Positions 1-7,250 of a DNA stretch of 39,247 nt are shown one piece after another. Position 1 is the stretch's first letter. Each line of letters begins with the position of its first letter. Made by a program: the position numbers and the translations under genes. A model generated the notes under the pieces. It ran no database searches. It was given only the letters and a program-made list of their open reading frames with translations, and was not told where the DNA came from. Source of the DNA: an uncultured Oscillospiraceae bacterium (lineage in GTDB: Bacteria > Bacillota > Clostridia > Oscillospirales > Oscillospiraceae); NCBI GenBank assembly GCA_947630785.1, contig CANRIW010000017.1, positions 1 through 39,247 on the forward strand. The letters are read 5' to 3'.

Positions 1-34
1 GTTTTCAGGTTGAACTTTTCGATGAAGGAAGAAA

Positions 35-1078
35 ATGCGGGATTCATTTTGTTTCACCAGGAAAGTACAAGAAGCAAAGGCTGTTTCAATGCGCATTGAA
101 CAGCGGCACCGGGAATACGAAGAATTAGAGCATGAGGTTAATGAGTTAAGAGAGGAAAAAGAAAAGGCGACAGAAGAGCTTAAACAAAATGCACTCAAAG
201 AAAAGGATGAGGAACTCCGCCAAAAGGCTTCTGAGTATGACGAATGGTGCGTCAAACTGACTGCAATTAAGAATGAATTAATGATTTCACCCGAGCCGCT
301 TCTCCATGAACCAAAACCCACGGCGGTGTTTATGTCTATAGCTCAGTACAACATCATTTTTGTGAGAATTTATGAATGGTTTAAATATGGAATTTATAGT
401 TTTGAAAGCGAGAAATACATGCTTTCTTTTGTAAAAATATCTTCATTATATGAGAGCTATCTATTAGCAAAAATGTTAGAGTATTTTAAAAATCGTGATT
501 ATGTTCTTCAAAGTGCAACAAAATGCGTTTATCCTGTTCATCGGAGTTGGAAATACAGGAATACCCAATGCAATAACACTTTTATATTTAGAAGCAAAAA
601 GAAACGTATTACGCTGTATTACCAGCCTGTGATTTTTGACGAGGATCGCCATAACATCAACGGCATCGGTCTGTATAGGAACAATTCCATCCCGGCGGAT
701 GGCGATACTACGAAAGAAGGAGCGCGTTACTATACTCCTGATTTTCTTATCAAATTTGACGAGGAGGATACGTCAAAATACTTAATTATTGATGCGAAGT
801 TCAGCAAATTTGGAAATGTGCGAGTGCCTATTGTCAAAAATCTTGCATTTAAGTATCTTTTTTCACTAAGCCCAATTAAAAACAACCATATGATTGCTGG
901 AATGGGTATCATATATGGGAAGTGCTGGAAAGGCGAACAGGTACAAAGTGCATATGACAAACAAATTGAAGGGAATGAAGTTTTCCCGTTTACAGACATC
1001 GTTCCATTGATAGAAGGGATTGATTCTGAGGATCACTTTAACAAATTAGATTTACTGTTTAAGAAACTGGAACGATAG
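35..1078 (+). CDS. PD-(D/E)XK nuclease-like protein (DUF2357 type), 5' end probably frameshifted or truncated
   Basis: The protein has a charged coiled-coil stretch (about residues 20-70), a central helical region, and a C-terminal nuclease-like core. The core shows Asp236 in a Y-T-P-D-F motif and Asp253-Ala-Lys255 in an I-I-D-A-K-F motif, the classic PD-(D/E)XK arrangement. I assign it to DUF2357-like restriction or defence nucleases from this core and its order of parts; the family name is inference. The first residues encoded from position 35 look unnatural. Frame 3 (positions 3 to about 90) instead encodes a sensible segment beginning F-Q-V-E-L-F-D-E-G, so the intact gene probably started upstream and shifted frame near 85-95. 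ATG at 89 is an alternative start. The gene is clearly AT-richer than the folate and sugar genes, which suggests transfer. It lies beside TnpV in a mobile-looking region. Confidence 0.6.
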   Translation: MRDSFCFTRKVQEAKAVSMRIEQRHREYEELEHEVNELREEKEKATEELKQNALKEKDEELRQKASEYDEWCVKLTAIKNELMISPEPLLHEPKPTAVFMSIAQYNIIFVRIYEWFKYGIYSFESEKYMLSFVKISSLYESYLLAKMLEYFKNRDYVLQSATKCVYPVHRSWKYRNTQCNNTFIFRSKKKRITLYYQPVIFDEDRHNINGIGLYRNNSIPADGDTTKEGARYYTPDFLIKFDEEDTSKYLIIDAKFSKFGNVRVPIVKNLAFKYLFSLSPIKNNHMIAGMGIIYGKCWKGEQVQSAYDKQIEGNEVFPFTDIVPLIEGIDSEDHFNKLDLLFKKLER

Positions 1079-1231
1079 CATGAATTGCAATAAGTATAGA
1101 TTCTAATCGCGTTCGAAAAACACTGTAGAAAACGAGGGACGATAGCAAAGGTGTATTTTGAATGTATCTCAGGTTTAAAAAGGACATATTCTCTTAGTGC
1201 AACGATAGGTGACAGTGTTCTTGCCCAATGT

Positions 1232-1279
1232 ATGAAGGAATCCCAGAAGAGCACTTCTGTCTCTCTGGGACTCCTTCAT
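1232..1279. repeat. Imperfect inverted repeat (hairpin)
   Basis: Arms at 1233-1247 and 1264-1278 match at 14 of 15 positions, and the loop contains a smaller nested hairpin (AGAAG/CTTCT). Neither side has a strong T-run, so it is at best a weak terminator between the nuclease-like gene and the convergent stalk-domain gene. It is the only structure I see in the non-coding stretch 1079-1318. Confidence 0.5.
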
Positions 1280-1318
1280 CGTTTCAGAAATATTTGAGAT
1301 TCGCTTTTTATTACTACC

Positions 1319-1960
1319 TCACTTTATCCACGCCCTTGCCAAATCAAAGTTACTGATGGTATAGCCGTTCATCGCGTTGGCGTTGCCCAGAGGGAGGTTG
1401 CCGTAGGAGAAATACATCGTCACGGTGTAACCCGGTACGAGTTCCTGGGCCTCAGCCGCCATCTTCTCGCATTCGGCCCTAATGGTGGAGAGGTCCATGG
1501 ACTTCCACCATGCCATGAACTCCGCTTTGTTCATGGAGCCGGAGTAGTCGGCGTTAAAAATCTTTTCGGAGCCGTAGTTGGTAACGGGTGTCCCCGTGAC
1601 CGTCCACTGGCTGGAGAAGGAGGACACGCTGGGCACGGGAGCCGGAGCAGGCGCGGCGGCCTTGCCGGGAGCGTTGACCACCGCCATGTTGCGGGAGCCG
1701 TCGTAGCTGACCTCCAGGCCGTAAGCCTCAGCCAGCGCCCGAAGGGGAGCGTAGGTGGTGCCGTTGTAGACGAACACCAGCACATCGTTCCCGTTCACGT
1801 CCTTGGGTTTGAATACCTCGCCGTTGACCATGACGTTGATGGGACTGCCAGTGATGGTGAACGCGCCACTGGCGGCCAGGGCGGGCAAGGACAGGGAGCA
1901 GAGGATCAGGGCGGCGACAGCGCCCATGAGGAAAGAGAAAAGTCGAGTTCGGTTTTTCAT
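1319..1960 (-). CDS. Exported protein with copper-amine-oxidase-like N-terminal (stalk) domain
   Basis: The 213-residue protein starts at the ATG ending at 1960, with GGAGGT about seven bases upstream. The open frame extends further upstream, but that part overlaps the TnpV gene. A basic N-terminus and hydrophobic stretch end in A-L-A-A, a signal peptidase I type site, so it is exported and not lipidated. Residues about 30-95 match the copper amine oxidase N-terminal domain found in many Firmicutes envelope proteins, including the V-N-G and T-Y-A-P-L-R-A-L-A-E-A motifs. A short Ala/Pro linker then leads to an unrecognised C-terminal domain of about 100 residues. In this family the domain is a beta-rich stalk or binding module and not an oxidase. 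Its substrate or partner cannot be inferred. Confidence 0.75.
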   Translation of the reverse strand: MKNRTRLFSFLMGAVAALILCSLSLPALAASGAFTITGSPINVMVNGEVFKPKDVNGNDVLVFVYNGTTYAPLRALAEAYGLEVSYDGSRNMAVVNAPGKAAAPAPAPVPSVSSFSSQWTVTGTPVTNYGSEKIFNADYSGSMNKAEFMAWWKSMDLSTIRAECEKMAAEAQELVPGYTVTMYFSYGNLPLGNANAMNGYTISNFDLARAWIK

Positions 1961-1998
1961 GTGTATGCACCTCCGATTCGTAGTATTGTAGGGCTTGC

Positions 1999-2349
1999 TC
2001 AGGAATAGATCAGTTCGTTCAGGATCACCTCCTCCGCGGCGTTGCGGATGTTGTTCATGGCGCCCACCCAAGCCATCTGGTCTTGGACCTTGATCTGCTC
2101 TGTGACACCCTGCTCCGCCGCCATCTGCCGGGTCAGCCGCTCAAACATTTCCGTGGCCTGCCGGTCGATCTCCGCAAGGTGGGCGTTGAGCTTGCCTGAA
2201 AGAAGCATCCCGGTGTAGATCCCGTTGCGGTGCCGTTTCAAGTAGTCTCGCCGCCTCATACCCCAGATGCCCGTGGAAATGGCCTCTGGAACAGTCAGGT
2301 CTGGGATAAGGTAGTCACCTTCCCGGTGGTACGTCAGGTTTGCGCTCAT
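1999..2349 (-). CDS. tnpV: TnpV-family transposon-encoded protein
   Basis: The 116-residue protein has the signatures of TnpV, an accessory protein of Tn4451/Tn4453-type mobilizable transposons of clostridia. These are an N-terminal T-Y-H-R-E-G-D-Y-L-I-P-D-L, a central L-L-S-G-K-L, and a C-terminal A-E-E-V-I-L-N-E-L-I-Y-S. The start at 2349 has a strong AAGGAGG ribosome binding site. No full transposase or large serine recombinase is present next to it, so it is an orphan marking an old or fragmented element. The molecular function of TnpV is not well established. The stalk-domain gene follows 38 bases downstream on the same strand, and a shared transcript is possible. Confidence 0.85.
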   Translation of the reverse strand: MSANLTYHREGDYLIPDLTVPEAISTGIWGMRRRDYLKRHRNGIYTGMLLSGKLNAHLAEIDRQATEMFERLTRQMAAEQGVTEQIKVQDQMAWVGAMNNIRNAAEEVILNELIYS

Positions 2350-2419
2350 TTGTTTGACCTCCTTCCTGTGATGGCTTTATTGTAGCAGTCGCCATTCCAA
2401 AAGACGAATGTGCGAAAAA

Positions 2420-2462
2420 GAAAACGCTCAGAAAAGCATTTTCTGCTCTTTTGAGCGTTTTC
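2420..2462. terminator. Palindromic hairpin upstream of tnpV, probable bidirectional terminator
   Basis: An 11-bp perfect inverted repeat (GAAAACGCTCA, 2420-2430, with its complement at 2452-2462) encloses a loop that can itself pair. A-rich and T-rich arm ends would give a terminator-like structure in both directions. Confidence 0.55.
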
Positions 2463-2567
2463 ATGGGATTATTAATACGATTTGTGTCTGCTGTATCATA
2501 GCTCGGTATGTGTGTTCAGTGCCGGATCTCTGATGTTTTACGGAATCCCTTATGAATATCCGTACCA

Positions 2568-2606
2568 GAGAAAACCCTGTGATCTCAACGGTCACAGGGT
2601 TTTCTC
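2568..2606. terminator. Intrinsic terminator downstream of araR (minus strand)
   Basis: A perfect 15-bp inverted repeat, GAGAAAACCCTGTGA at 2568-2582 and its complement at 2592-2606, surrounds a 9-base loop. It lies 18 bases past the stop of the minus-strand regulator gene. Confidence 0.8.
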
Positions 2607-2624
2607 ATGCCCTGCTGCCCTCAT

Positions 2625-3686
2625 TTATCCACTCTGTTTTTTGATCAATCGCCAGGAGAAGGAATGAGATTCGCATGGCCGGCCCTCGATGCGGTCAAGG
2701 ATCAACCGGGCGGCCTCGCTGCCGAGCTTGATCTGATGGGCGAGCGAAGTGATCGGCACCGGGCACAGATCGCTGTAATAGCTGTTGTCAAAGCTGACCA
2801 CCGCCATCTCTTCCGGGATGTGATATCCCAGCGTCAGGAAATAGCGGATCAGCCGGTCGGCGACCTCGTCATTGTAGCAGATGGTAGCGGTACAGTCCTG
2901 AAGGTAGAAATGGCGGAAGTGCTCCAGCAGATCGGGGTGGCCATAGTCCAGCAGGTATCTGCGCTCCTCGGTGGAGTACCAGCAGACGTGGTTGTCGGGG
3001 ATCGGCAGACCCGCGTCCCGCATGGCGGAGAGGAACCCCAGATAGCGCTGATGGCCCTGGATATCGTCGGACTTGAAAATGCCCGCGATCTTCGTGTGCC
3101 CCCTGGAGATCAGATGGCGCGCCAGCATATAGCCCCCGCCGAAATTATCGTCGGAGACGCATAATGTATCCTGCAGGGCGCTGTAAGTCCCGTGGAGAAA
3201 TACGGTCGGGATGTTCGCCTGGATCAGCTTCTCATACAGGTCCAGATTCGGGCTGGGCAAAGCGGTTTTTGTCCCCTCGATGATCACACCGCCGATCGGC
3301 TTGCGCAGCAGGTCCTGGAGTATTTTCCGTTCACTTGTGATCTCGTTCTGGGTGAAGAAGAGGATCGTAGAGTAGCCGTTTGCGGTGAGTACGGTCTGGA
3401 TATCCTGCAAGACGGTCGGGAAGATATAGTCGTTGGAAAAAGTGGTGACGATGGCGATGAGGCTGTTGTCCCGCTCCCGCACCCGCTGCCGGACCCGGGA
3501 GACGGAGCCCCTGCGCTTTTCTATGAGGCCATGTTCCACAAGGCTGTCCAGGGCGCGCCGCACGGTTTGACGGCTGTACCCGTAGGTCTCAACGATCTTT
3601 CCTTCAGTGGGGAGCTTGTCGGTAAAGGTGCCGTCGCTGATCTTTGCCTGAAGCTCCGCGGCTAAAACAAGATATTTGAACGGCAT
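2625..3686 (-). CDS. araR: GntR/LacI-type transcriptional repressor, AraR-like
   Basis: The 353-residue protein joins a GntR-type winged helix (residues about 1-68, including the recognition region Y-S-R-Q-T-V-R-R-A-L-D-S-L) to a LacI-type periplasmic-binding-protein sugar domain (about 75-340). This chimeric architecture is that of AraR, which releases DNA when L-arabinose binds. The araBAD-type operon nearby supports the assignment. I chose the start at 3686, with GAAGGAG about seven bases upstream, because the upstream in-frame ATG at 3734 overlaps a consensus TATAAT promoter box and would lie before the transcript begins. A 14-bp palindrome just upstream of the -35 box may be an autoregulatory operator. 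Its predicted targets are the GH2-araBAD promoter and its own gene; the link is inference. Confidence 0.85.
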   Translation of the reverse strand: MPFKYLVLAAELQAKISDGTFTDKLPTEGKIVETYGYSRQTVRRALDSLVEHGLIEKRRGSVSRVRQRVRERDNSLIAIVTTFSNDYIFPTVLQDIQTVLTANGYSTILFFTQNEITSERKILQDLLRKPIGGVIIEGTKTALPSPNLDLYEKLIQANIPTVFLHGTYSALQDTLCVSDDNFGGGYMLARHLISRGHTKIAGIFKSDDIQGHQRYLGFLSAMRDAGLPIPDNHVCWYSTEERRYLLDYGHPDLLEHFRHFYLQDCTATICYNDEVADRLIRYFLTLGYHIPEEMAVVSFDNSYYSDLCPVPITSLAHQIKLGSEAARLILDRIEGRPCESHSFSWRLIKKQSG

Positions 3687-3732
3687 AGCGGCTGCTCCTT
3701 CAGTGAGATAGATTTCTGCCCGATTTGATTTC

Positions 3733-3761
3733 ATTATACTCTCCGCCCTGGTAAGAAGCAA
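3733..3761 (-). promoter_or_regulatory. Promoter of araR
   Basis: On the minus strand: TTGCTT, 17-bp spacer, TATAAT. The -35 box is at 3756-3761 and the -10 box at 3733-3738. It predicts a leader of about 40 bases before the start codon at 3686. Confidence 0.75.
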
Positions 3762-3762
3762 G

Positions 3763-3776
3763 GGGTTCATGAACCC
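3763..3776. promoter_or_regulatory. Perfect 14-bp palindrome, candidate operator of araR
   Basis: GGGTTCATGAACCC is a perfect palindrome that begins one base upstream of the araR -35 box. The position fits a repressor or activator site. Which protein binds is not shown by the sequence. Confidence 0.5.
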
Positions 3777-3836
3777 GCTCCGCATGCCTGGAACAAAAGG
3801 ACTGAAAAGGAACCGATTTCTGACAGCGCTTCAGGC

Positions 3837-3865
3837 TTGCGCCGCGAAGCGGTCTGTTGTATAAT
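3837..3865 (+). promoter_or_regulatory. Promoter of the folT-folC riboswitch operon
   Basis: TTGCGC at 3837-3842, 17-bp spacer, TATAAT at 3860-3865. Transcription should start near 3872, just before the riboswitch aptamer. Confidence 0.75.
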
Positions 3866-3876
3866 ATAATACAAGG

Positions 3877-3981
3877 TTTGGTCAGAGTAGGGCCAGCGCG
3901 TCAAGTGCCGGGGGATGGGAGGTCGCCCCCGGACGAAGCACGGGAGTGTGTGCGCGGTGCTGTCCCGCATCCGCTGCCACC
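3877..3981 (+). ncRNA. Tetrahydrofolate (THF) riboswitch aptamer
   Basis: The leader carries the conserved blocks of the class I THF riboswitch in order: AGAGTAG (3884-3890), GCGTCAAGTG, GGGATGGGAGGTCG, GGACGAAGC, and GCATCCGCTGCC at 3967-3978, with closing-stem complementarity at the two ends. This class senses reduced folates and is typical of folT and folC leaders in Clostridia. Both genes follow here, which supports the call. Exact ends are approximate. Confidence 0.9.
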
Positions 3982-3996
3982 GAAGGATGTGAAAAG

Positions 3997-4031
3997 CTCC
4001 TTTCGTGGCAACCGTCACGAAAGGAGTTTTT
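3997..4031 (+). promoter_or_regulatory. Riboswitch expression platform: hairpin hiding the folT ribosome binding site
   Basis: A perfect 11-bp stem (CTCCTTTCGTG at 3997-4007, CACGAAAGGAG at 4016-4026) with an 8-base loop contains the only ribosome binding site (AAGGAG) of folT in its 3' arm and is followed by five T. When formed it would block translation, and it may also act as a terminator. An upstream GTG at 4005 lies inside the stem and is not the start. Confidence 0.75.
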
Positions 4032-4034
4032 ATC

Positions 4035-4544
4035 GTGAAAAAGAACAACATCCGCCTGTTGGTCACCATGGCCATGATGGTTGCCATGCACATCATCCTA
4101 TCCCGGTTCCTGTCCATCAATACACCGATCCAGAAGATCGGCTTCTCTTTCGTGCCGCTGTTCATTGCGGCGGTGCTCTACGGCCCCGTCGCCGCGGGAG
4201 CGGTGGGGGCCATCGGGGACTTTCTGGGGGCCACCCTGTTCCCCATCGGTCCTTACTTTCCCGGCTTTACCGTCACCTGCTGCCTGACGGGCGTGGTGTT
4301 CGGCCTGCTGCTCCACAGGGAGCAGACCATCCCCCGGGTAGCGGCGGCCACCCTGGTCAATCAGTTTGTGGTGGGGCTGCTGGTGAACTCGGCCAATCTG
4401 GCTATCCTGTACGGCTCGCCCTATCTTGAGACGATGGTCAGCCGCATCCCCCAGGTGGCCATCCTGGTGCCGGTGGAGTTCGCGGTGATGACGCTGCTGA
4501 CCCAGGGCGTGTTCCGCCGTCTCAAATCTACGCAGACGGCATGA
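4035..4544 (+). CDS. folT: Folate ECF transporter S component FolT
   Basis: The 169-residue integral membrane protein has about six hydrophobic segments. It resembles FolT, the folate-binding subunit of energy-coupling factor transporters, through the N-terminal helix with R-F-L-S-I-N-T-P, the K-I-G-F-S-F-V-P-L-F motif, and the G-A-I-G-D-F-L-G-A loop. It works with the shared EcfA/A'/T module, which is not in this window. I chose the GTG at 4035 because AAGGAG lies eight bases upstream; the earlier in-frame GTG at 4005 has no binding site and sits inside the regulatory hairpin. The gene is preceded by a THF riboswitch and followed 20 bases later by the folC fusion, so folate uptake and retention are co-regulated by reduced folate. 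Confidence 0.9.
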   Translation: MKKNNIRLLVTMAMMVAMHIILSRFLSINTPIQKIGFSFVPLFIAAVLYGPVAAGAVGAIGDFLGATLFPIGPYFPGFTVTCCLTGVVFGLLLHREQTIPRVAAATLVNQFVVGLLVNSANLAILYGSPYLETMVSRIPQVAILVPVEFAVMTLLTQGVFRRLKSTQTA

Positions 4545-4564
4545 GACCACATGGAGGAAACACC

Positions 4565-6415
4565 ATGACACCGGAGGAAGCAATCTCCTACATCGAAAAC
4601 TACGGCTGGAGCACCACCCGGCTGGGGCTGGACCGCACCCGGGAGCTTTTGTATAAGCTGGGCGACCCCCAGAAGACGCTGAAATTCGTCCATGTGGCGG
4701 GAAGCAACGGCAAGGGCTCCACCTGCGCCATGCTGGACGCCATCCTGCGCACGGCGGGATACCGCACCGGCCTCTACACCTCGCCCTACATCCAGCGCTT
4801 CAACGAGCGCATCCGAATCGACGGGGAGGACATCCCCGGCGGGGACCTGGCGGCCCTGACGGAGCGGGTGATGGCCGTGGCCGAGGGGATGGAGGACCAT
4901 CCCAGCCAGTTCGAGCTGGTGACCGCCATCGCCATGCTCTACTACCGGGAGCGAAACTGCGACATCGTGGTGCTGGAGGTGGGCATGGGCGGCGCGCTGG
5001 ACAGCACCAACGTCATCGACCCGCCGGAGGTTGCCGTGCTCACCAACATCGGCCTGGAGCACACGGAGTATCTGGGCGACACCATTGAAAAGATCGCCCG
5101 CACCAAGGCCGGCATCATCAAGCCGGGTTGCCGCGCTGTCTGCTACGACGGCGACCCGGCGGCCACGGCGGTGGTGGAGCAAATCTGCGGAGAACGGAAC
5201 GTGCCCCTCCACAAAGCGGACTTCTCCCGGCTGACCGCCCTGCGGTATGATCTGGACGGGCAGGACTTCACCTACCGGGGCAAGGCGTACCACATCGCCC
5301 TGCTGGGGCCCCACCAGCTCTGCAACGCCGCCATGACGCTGGAGACGGTGTCCGCCCTGCGGGAGCGGGGATGGGACATCCCGGAGAAGGCCGTGGAGAA
5401 GGGACTGGCCGCCGCCCGGTGGCCCGCCCGGCTGGAGGTGCTGGACCGCTCCCCCTTGTTTTTGCTGGACGGCGGTCACAACCCCCAGTGCGCCCAGGCG
5501 CTGGCGGACAGTCTGGACGCCCTGCTGCCCGATCAGAAGGTGGTGTTTTTGGCCGGCGTACTGGCCGACAAGGACTACCGCGCCATCATCGACACCCTGG
5601 CCCCCTACGCGAAGGAGTTCGTCTGTCTGACCCCGATCAGCGACCGGGCTCTGCCGGCGGAGGACTTCGCGGCCTATCTCAATGGCCGGGGCCTGGCCGC
5701 CAGAGCCTGTGAGGACATCCCATCCGGCATCCGGGCGGCGCTGGACGCGGCTGGAGAGGGCGGCGTCGTGGTGGGATTCGGGTCCCTTTACCTGGCGGGG
5801 CATCTCCGGGAGGAGTTCCCCGCCGCGTACCGCAAATGGCTGCGCAAGACGAAGATCAGAGCACGGGACAGCCTGACGCCGGAGGAGCGGGCGGAGTTGT
5901 CCCGCAGGGCGGCGGAGCGTATCGCCGCGTCGCCGGAGTTCCGGTCAGCCAAAACCGTGCTGCTCTACCGGGCGACCCGTGGAGAGCTGCGGCTGGACGC
6001 GCTGGAGGCCGCCCCGGAGGCGGTAGGCAAGCGGCTGGTCTATCCCCGCTGCGTCAGCGGCACGGAGATGATCGCCCTGCTGCCCCGGGGAGAGGACGCC
6101 TGGGCGTCCGGCTCCTTCGGCATCCCGGAACCGGTCCCGGAGCGGTCCGAACCGATCCCGCCGGAGGACATCGACCTGGTGATCTGCCCGGGGACGGCGT
6201 TCGACGAGGCATGCAACCGCATGGGCATGGGCGCGGGGTTCTACGACCGGTATTTGGAGAAGTGCGTCAACGCCCATATCATCATGGCGGCCTTTGAGTG
6301 CCAGAAGGCGGCTCAGGTGCCTGTCGGCACTTGGGACAGGCCCATGGAGATGATCTTCACGGAGAAGGCCGTTTACCACAGCGCCCTTACAGAGCGCGGC
6401 ATTTGCCGCGGGTGA
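4565..6415 (+). CDS. folC: Fused folylpolyglutamate synthase / 5-formyltetrahydrofolate cyclo-ligase
   Basis: The 616-residue protein has two full enzyme domains. Residues about 1-420 are FolC (Mur ligase fold), which adds glutamates to folates. They show the P-loop G-S-N-G-K-G-S-T (46-53), the Y-T-S-P-Y-I-Q-R-F-N-E-R-I motif, and D-G-G-H-N-P-Q near 302. Residues about 425-616 match 5-formyl-THF cyclo-ligase (MTHFS), which uses ATP to return 5-formyl-THF to 5,10-methenyl-THF. Its signature P-G-T-A-F-D-E-A-C-N-R-M-G-M-G-A-G-F-Y-D-R-Y lies near 541-562. There is no stop or frameshift between the domains. The start at 4565 has GGAGG seven bases upstream; ATG at 4541 overlaps the folT stop and lacks a site. 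Both activities act on the same folate pool, so the fusion makes metabolic sense. Confidence 0.9.
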   Translation: MTPEEAISYIENYGWSTTRLGLDRTRELLYKLGDPQKTLKFVHVAGSNGKGSTCAMLDAILRTAGYRTGLYTSPYIQRFNERIRIDGEDIPGGDLAALTERVMAVAEGMEDHPSQFELVTAIAMLYYRERNCDIVVLEVGMGGALDSTNVIDPPEVAVLTNIGLEHTEYLGDTIEKIARTKAGIIKPGCRAVCYDGDPAATAVVEQICGERNVPLHKADFSRLTALRYDLDGQDFTYRGKAYHIALLGPHQLCNAAMTLETVSALRERGWDIPEKAVEKGLAAARWPARLEVLDRSPLFLLDGGHNPQCAQALADSLDALLPDQKVVFLAGVLADKDYRAIIDTLAPYAKEFVCLTPISDRALPAEDFAAYLNGRGLAARACEDIPSGIRAALDAAGEGGVVVGFGSLYLAGHLREEFPAAYRKWLRKTKIRARDSLTPEERAELSRRAAERIAASPEFRSAKTVLLYRATRGELRLDALEAAPEAVGKRLVYPRCVSGTEMIALLPRGEDAWASGSFGIPEPVPERSEPIPPEDIDLVICPGTAFDEACNRMGMGAGFYDRYLEKCVNAHIIMAAFECQKAAQVPVGTWDRPMEMIFTEKAVYHSALTERGICRG

Positions 6416-6456
6416 GCGTCGCATTTGACGGATGTTTTTTTCAAGAGCATGAGGCA

Positions 6457-6500
6457 GGTCGGGGAGGAGAAACGAATCAGGTGGCCTCCCCGGCCTTTTT
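6457..6500 (+). terminator. Intrinsic terminator of the folT-folC operon, overlapping the araD 3' end
   Basis: GGTCGGGGAGG (6457-6467) pairs with CCTCCCCGGCC (6485-6495), 10 of 11 plus a G-U pair, and is followed by five T. Part of the 3' arm codes for the last residues of the convergent araD. A weaker alternative is the T-run at 6435-6441 after a 4-bp stem. Confidence 0.55.
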
Positions 6501-7190
6501 CTGCCCGTAATAGGCGTTGGGGCCGTGCTTGCGCATGTAGTGCTTGTCCAGGATGCGCTGGGGGGCCGGCGCGGCGCCGGCGTCCACCTGCCGGGTCAGG
6601 ATGGCCATTCTGGCCACCTCCTCCAACACCACCGCGTGGTACACCGCCTGGGCGGCGTCCTTCCCCCAGGTGAAGGGCCCATGGCTGTGGCAGATGACGG
6701 CGGGCACCGCCATGGGGTCGATCCCCCGGCTTTGGAAGGTCTCCACGATGACATTGCCGGTGTTCTTCTCGTAGTCCTCGTCCAGCTCCGCCTGGGTCAG
6801 GTGCCGGGCGCAGGGGATGGGCCCGTAGAAGTAGTCCGCATGGGTGGTGCCGTAGGCAGGGATGTCCTGTCCCGCCTGGGCCCAGGCCACGGCGTGGGGG
6901 CTGTGGGTGTGGACGATGCCGCCGATCTCCGGGAACGCGTTGTACAGCACCAGATGGGTCCTGGTGTCGGAGGAGGGATTCAGCTCCCCCTCCACCTTGT
7001 TGCCGTCCAGGTCCATGACCACCAGGTCCTCGGGTTTCAGCGCGTCGTACTCCACCCCGGAGGGCTTGATGACGAACAGGCCCCTCTCCCGGTCGATGCC
7101 GGACACGTTGCCCCAGGTGTAGGTGACCAGATTCCGGCGGGGCAGCTCCATATTGGCCTCATAGACCTTGCGCTTCAATTCTTCCAGCAT
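6477..7190 (-). CDS. araD: L-ribulose-5-phosphate 4-epimerase
   Basis: AraD is a class II aldolase-like zinc enzyme that converts L-ribulose-5-phosphate to D-xylulose-5-phosphate, the last step of arabinose entry into the pentose phosphate pathway. The 237-residue length fits the family. The sequence shows the phosphate-site N-V-S-G motif (28-31), S-S-D-T near 73-76, the zinc histidines in V-H-T-H-S-P-H (His94, His96), and a further histidine in C-H-S-H-G-P-F (168-170). The start has GGGAGG upstream. It is the last gene of the GH2-araB-araA-araD operon, 60 bases after araA. Its 3' end overlaps the terminator of the convergent folate operon. Confidence 0.95.
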   Translation of the reverse strand: MLEELKRKVYEANMELPRRNLVTYTWGNVSGIDRERGLFVIKPSGVEYDALKPEDLVVMDLDGNKVEGELNPSSDTRTHLVLYNAFPEIGGIVHTHSPHAVAWAQAGQDIPAYGTTHADYFYGPIPCARHLTQAELDEDYEKNTGNVIVETFQSRGIDPMAVPAVICHSHGPFTWGKDAAQAVYHAVVLEEVARMAILTRQVDAGAAPAPQRILDKHYMRKHGPNAYYGQKKAGEAT

Positions 7191-7250
7191 AGATTTGCCT
7201 CCCTTAAAAGGCGGCGGGACGGGCCCTCCCCATCCCGCCGCGGTTACGTA

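Noticed and set aside
2482-2667. Small plus-strand open frame between tnpV and araR
   Set aside because: It runs through the araR terminator, lacks a ribosome binding site and has no recognisable sequence.
3687-3785. Longer N-terminus for AraR from the upstream ATGs at 3734 and 3785
   Set aside because: The ATG at 3734 overlaps the TATAAT box of a consensus promoter, so the transcript should begin after it. The domain begins right at the 3686 start.
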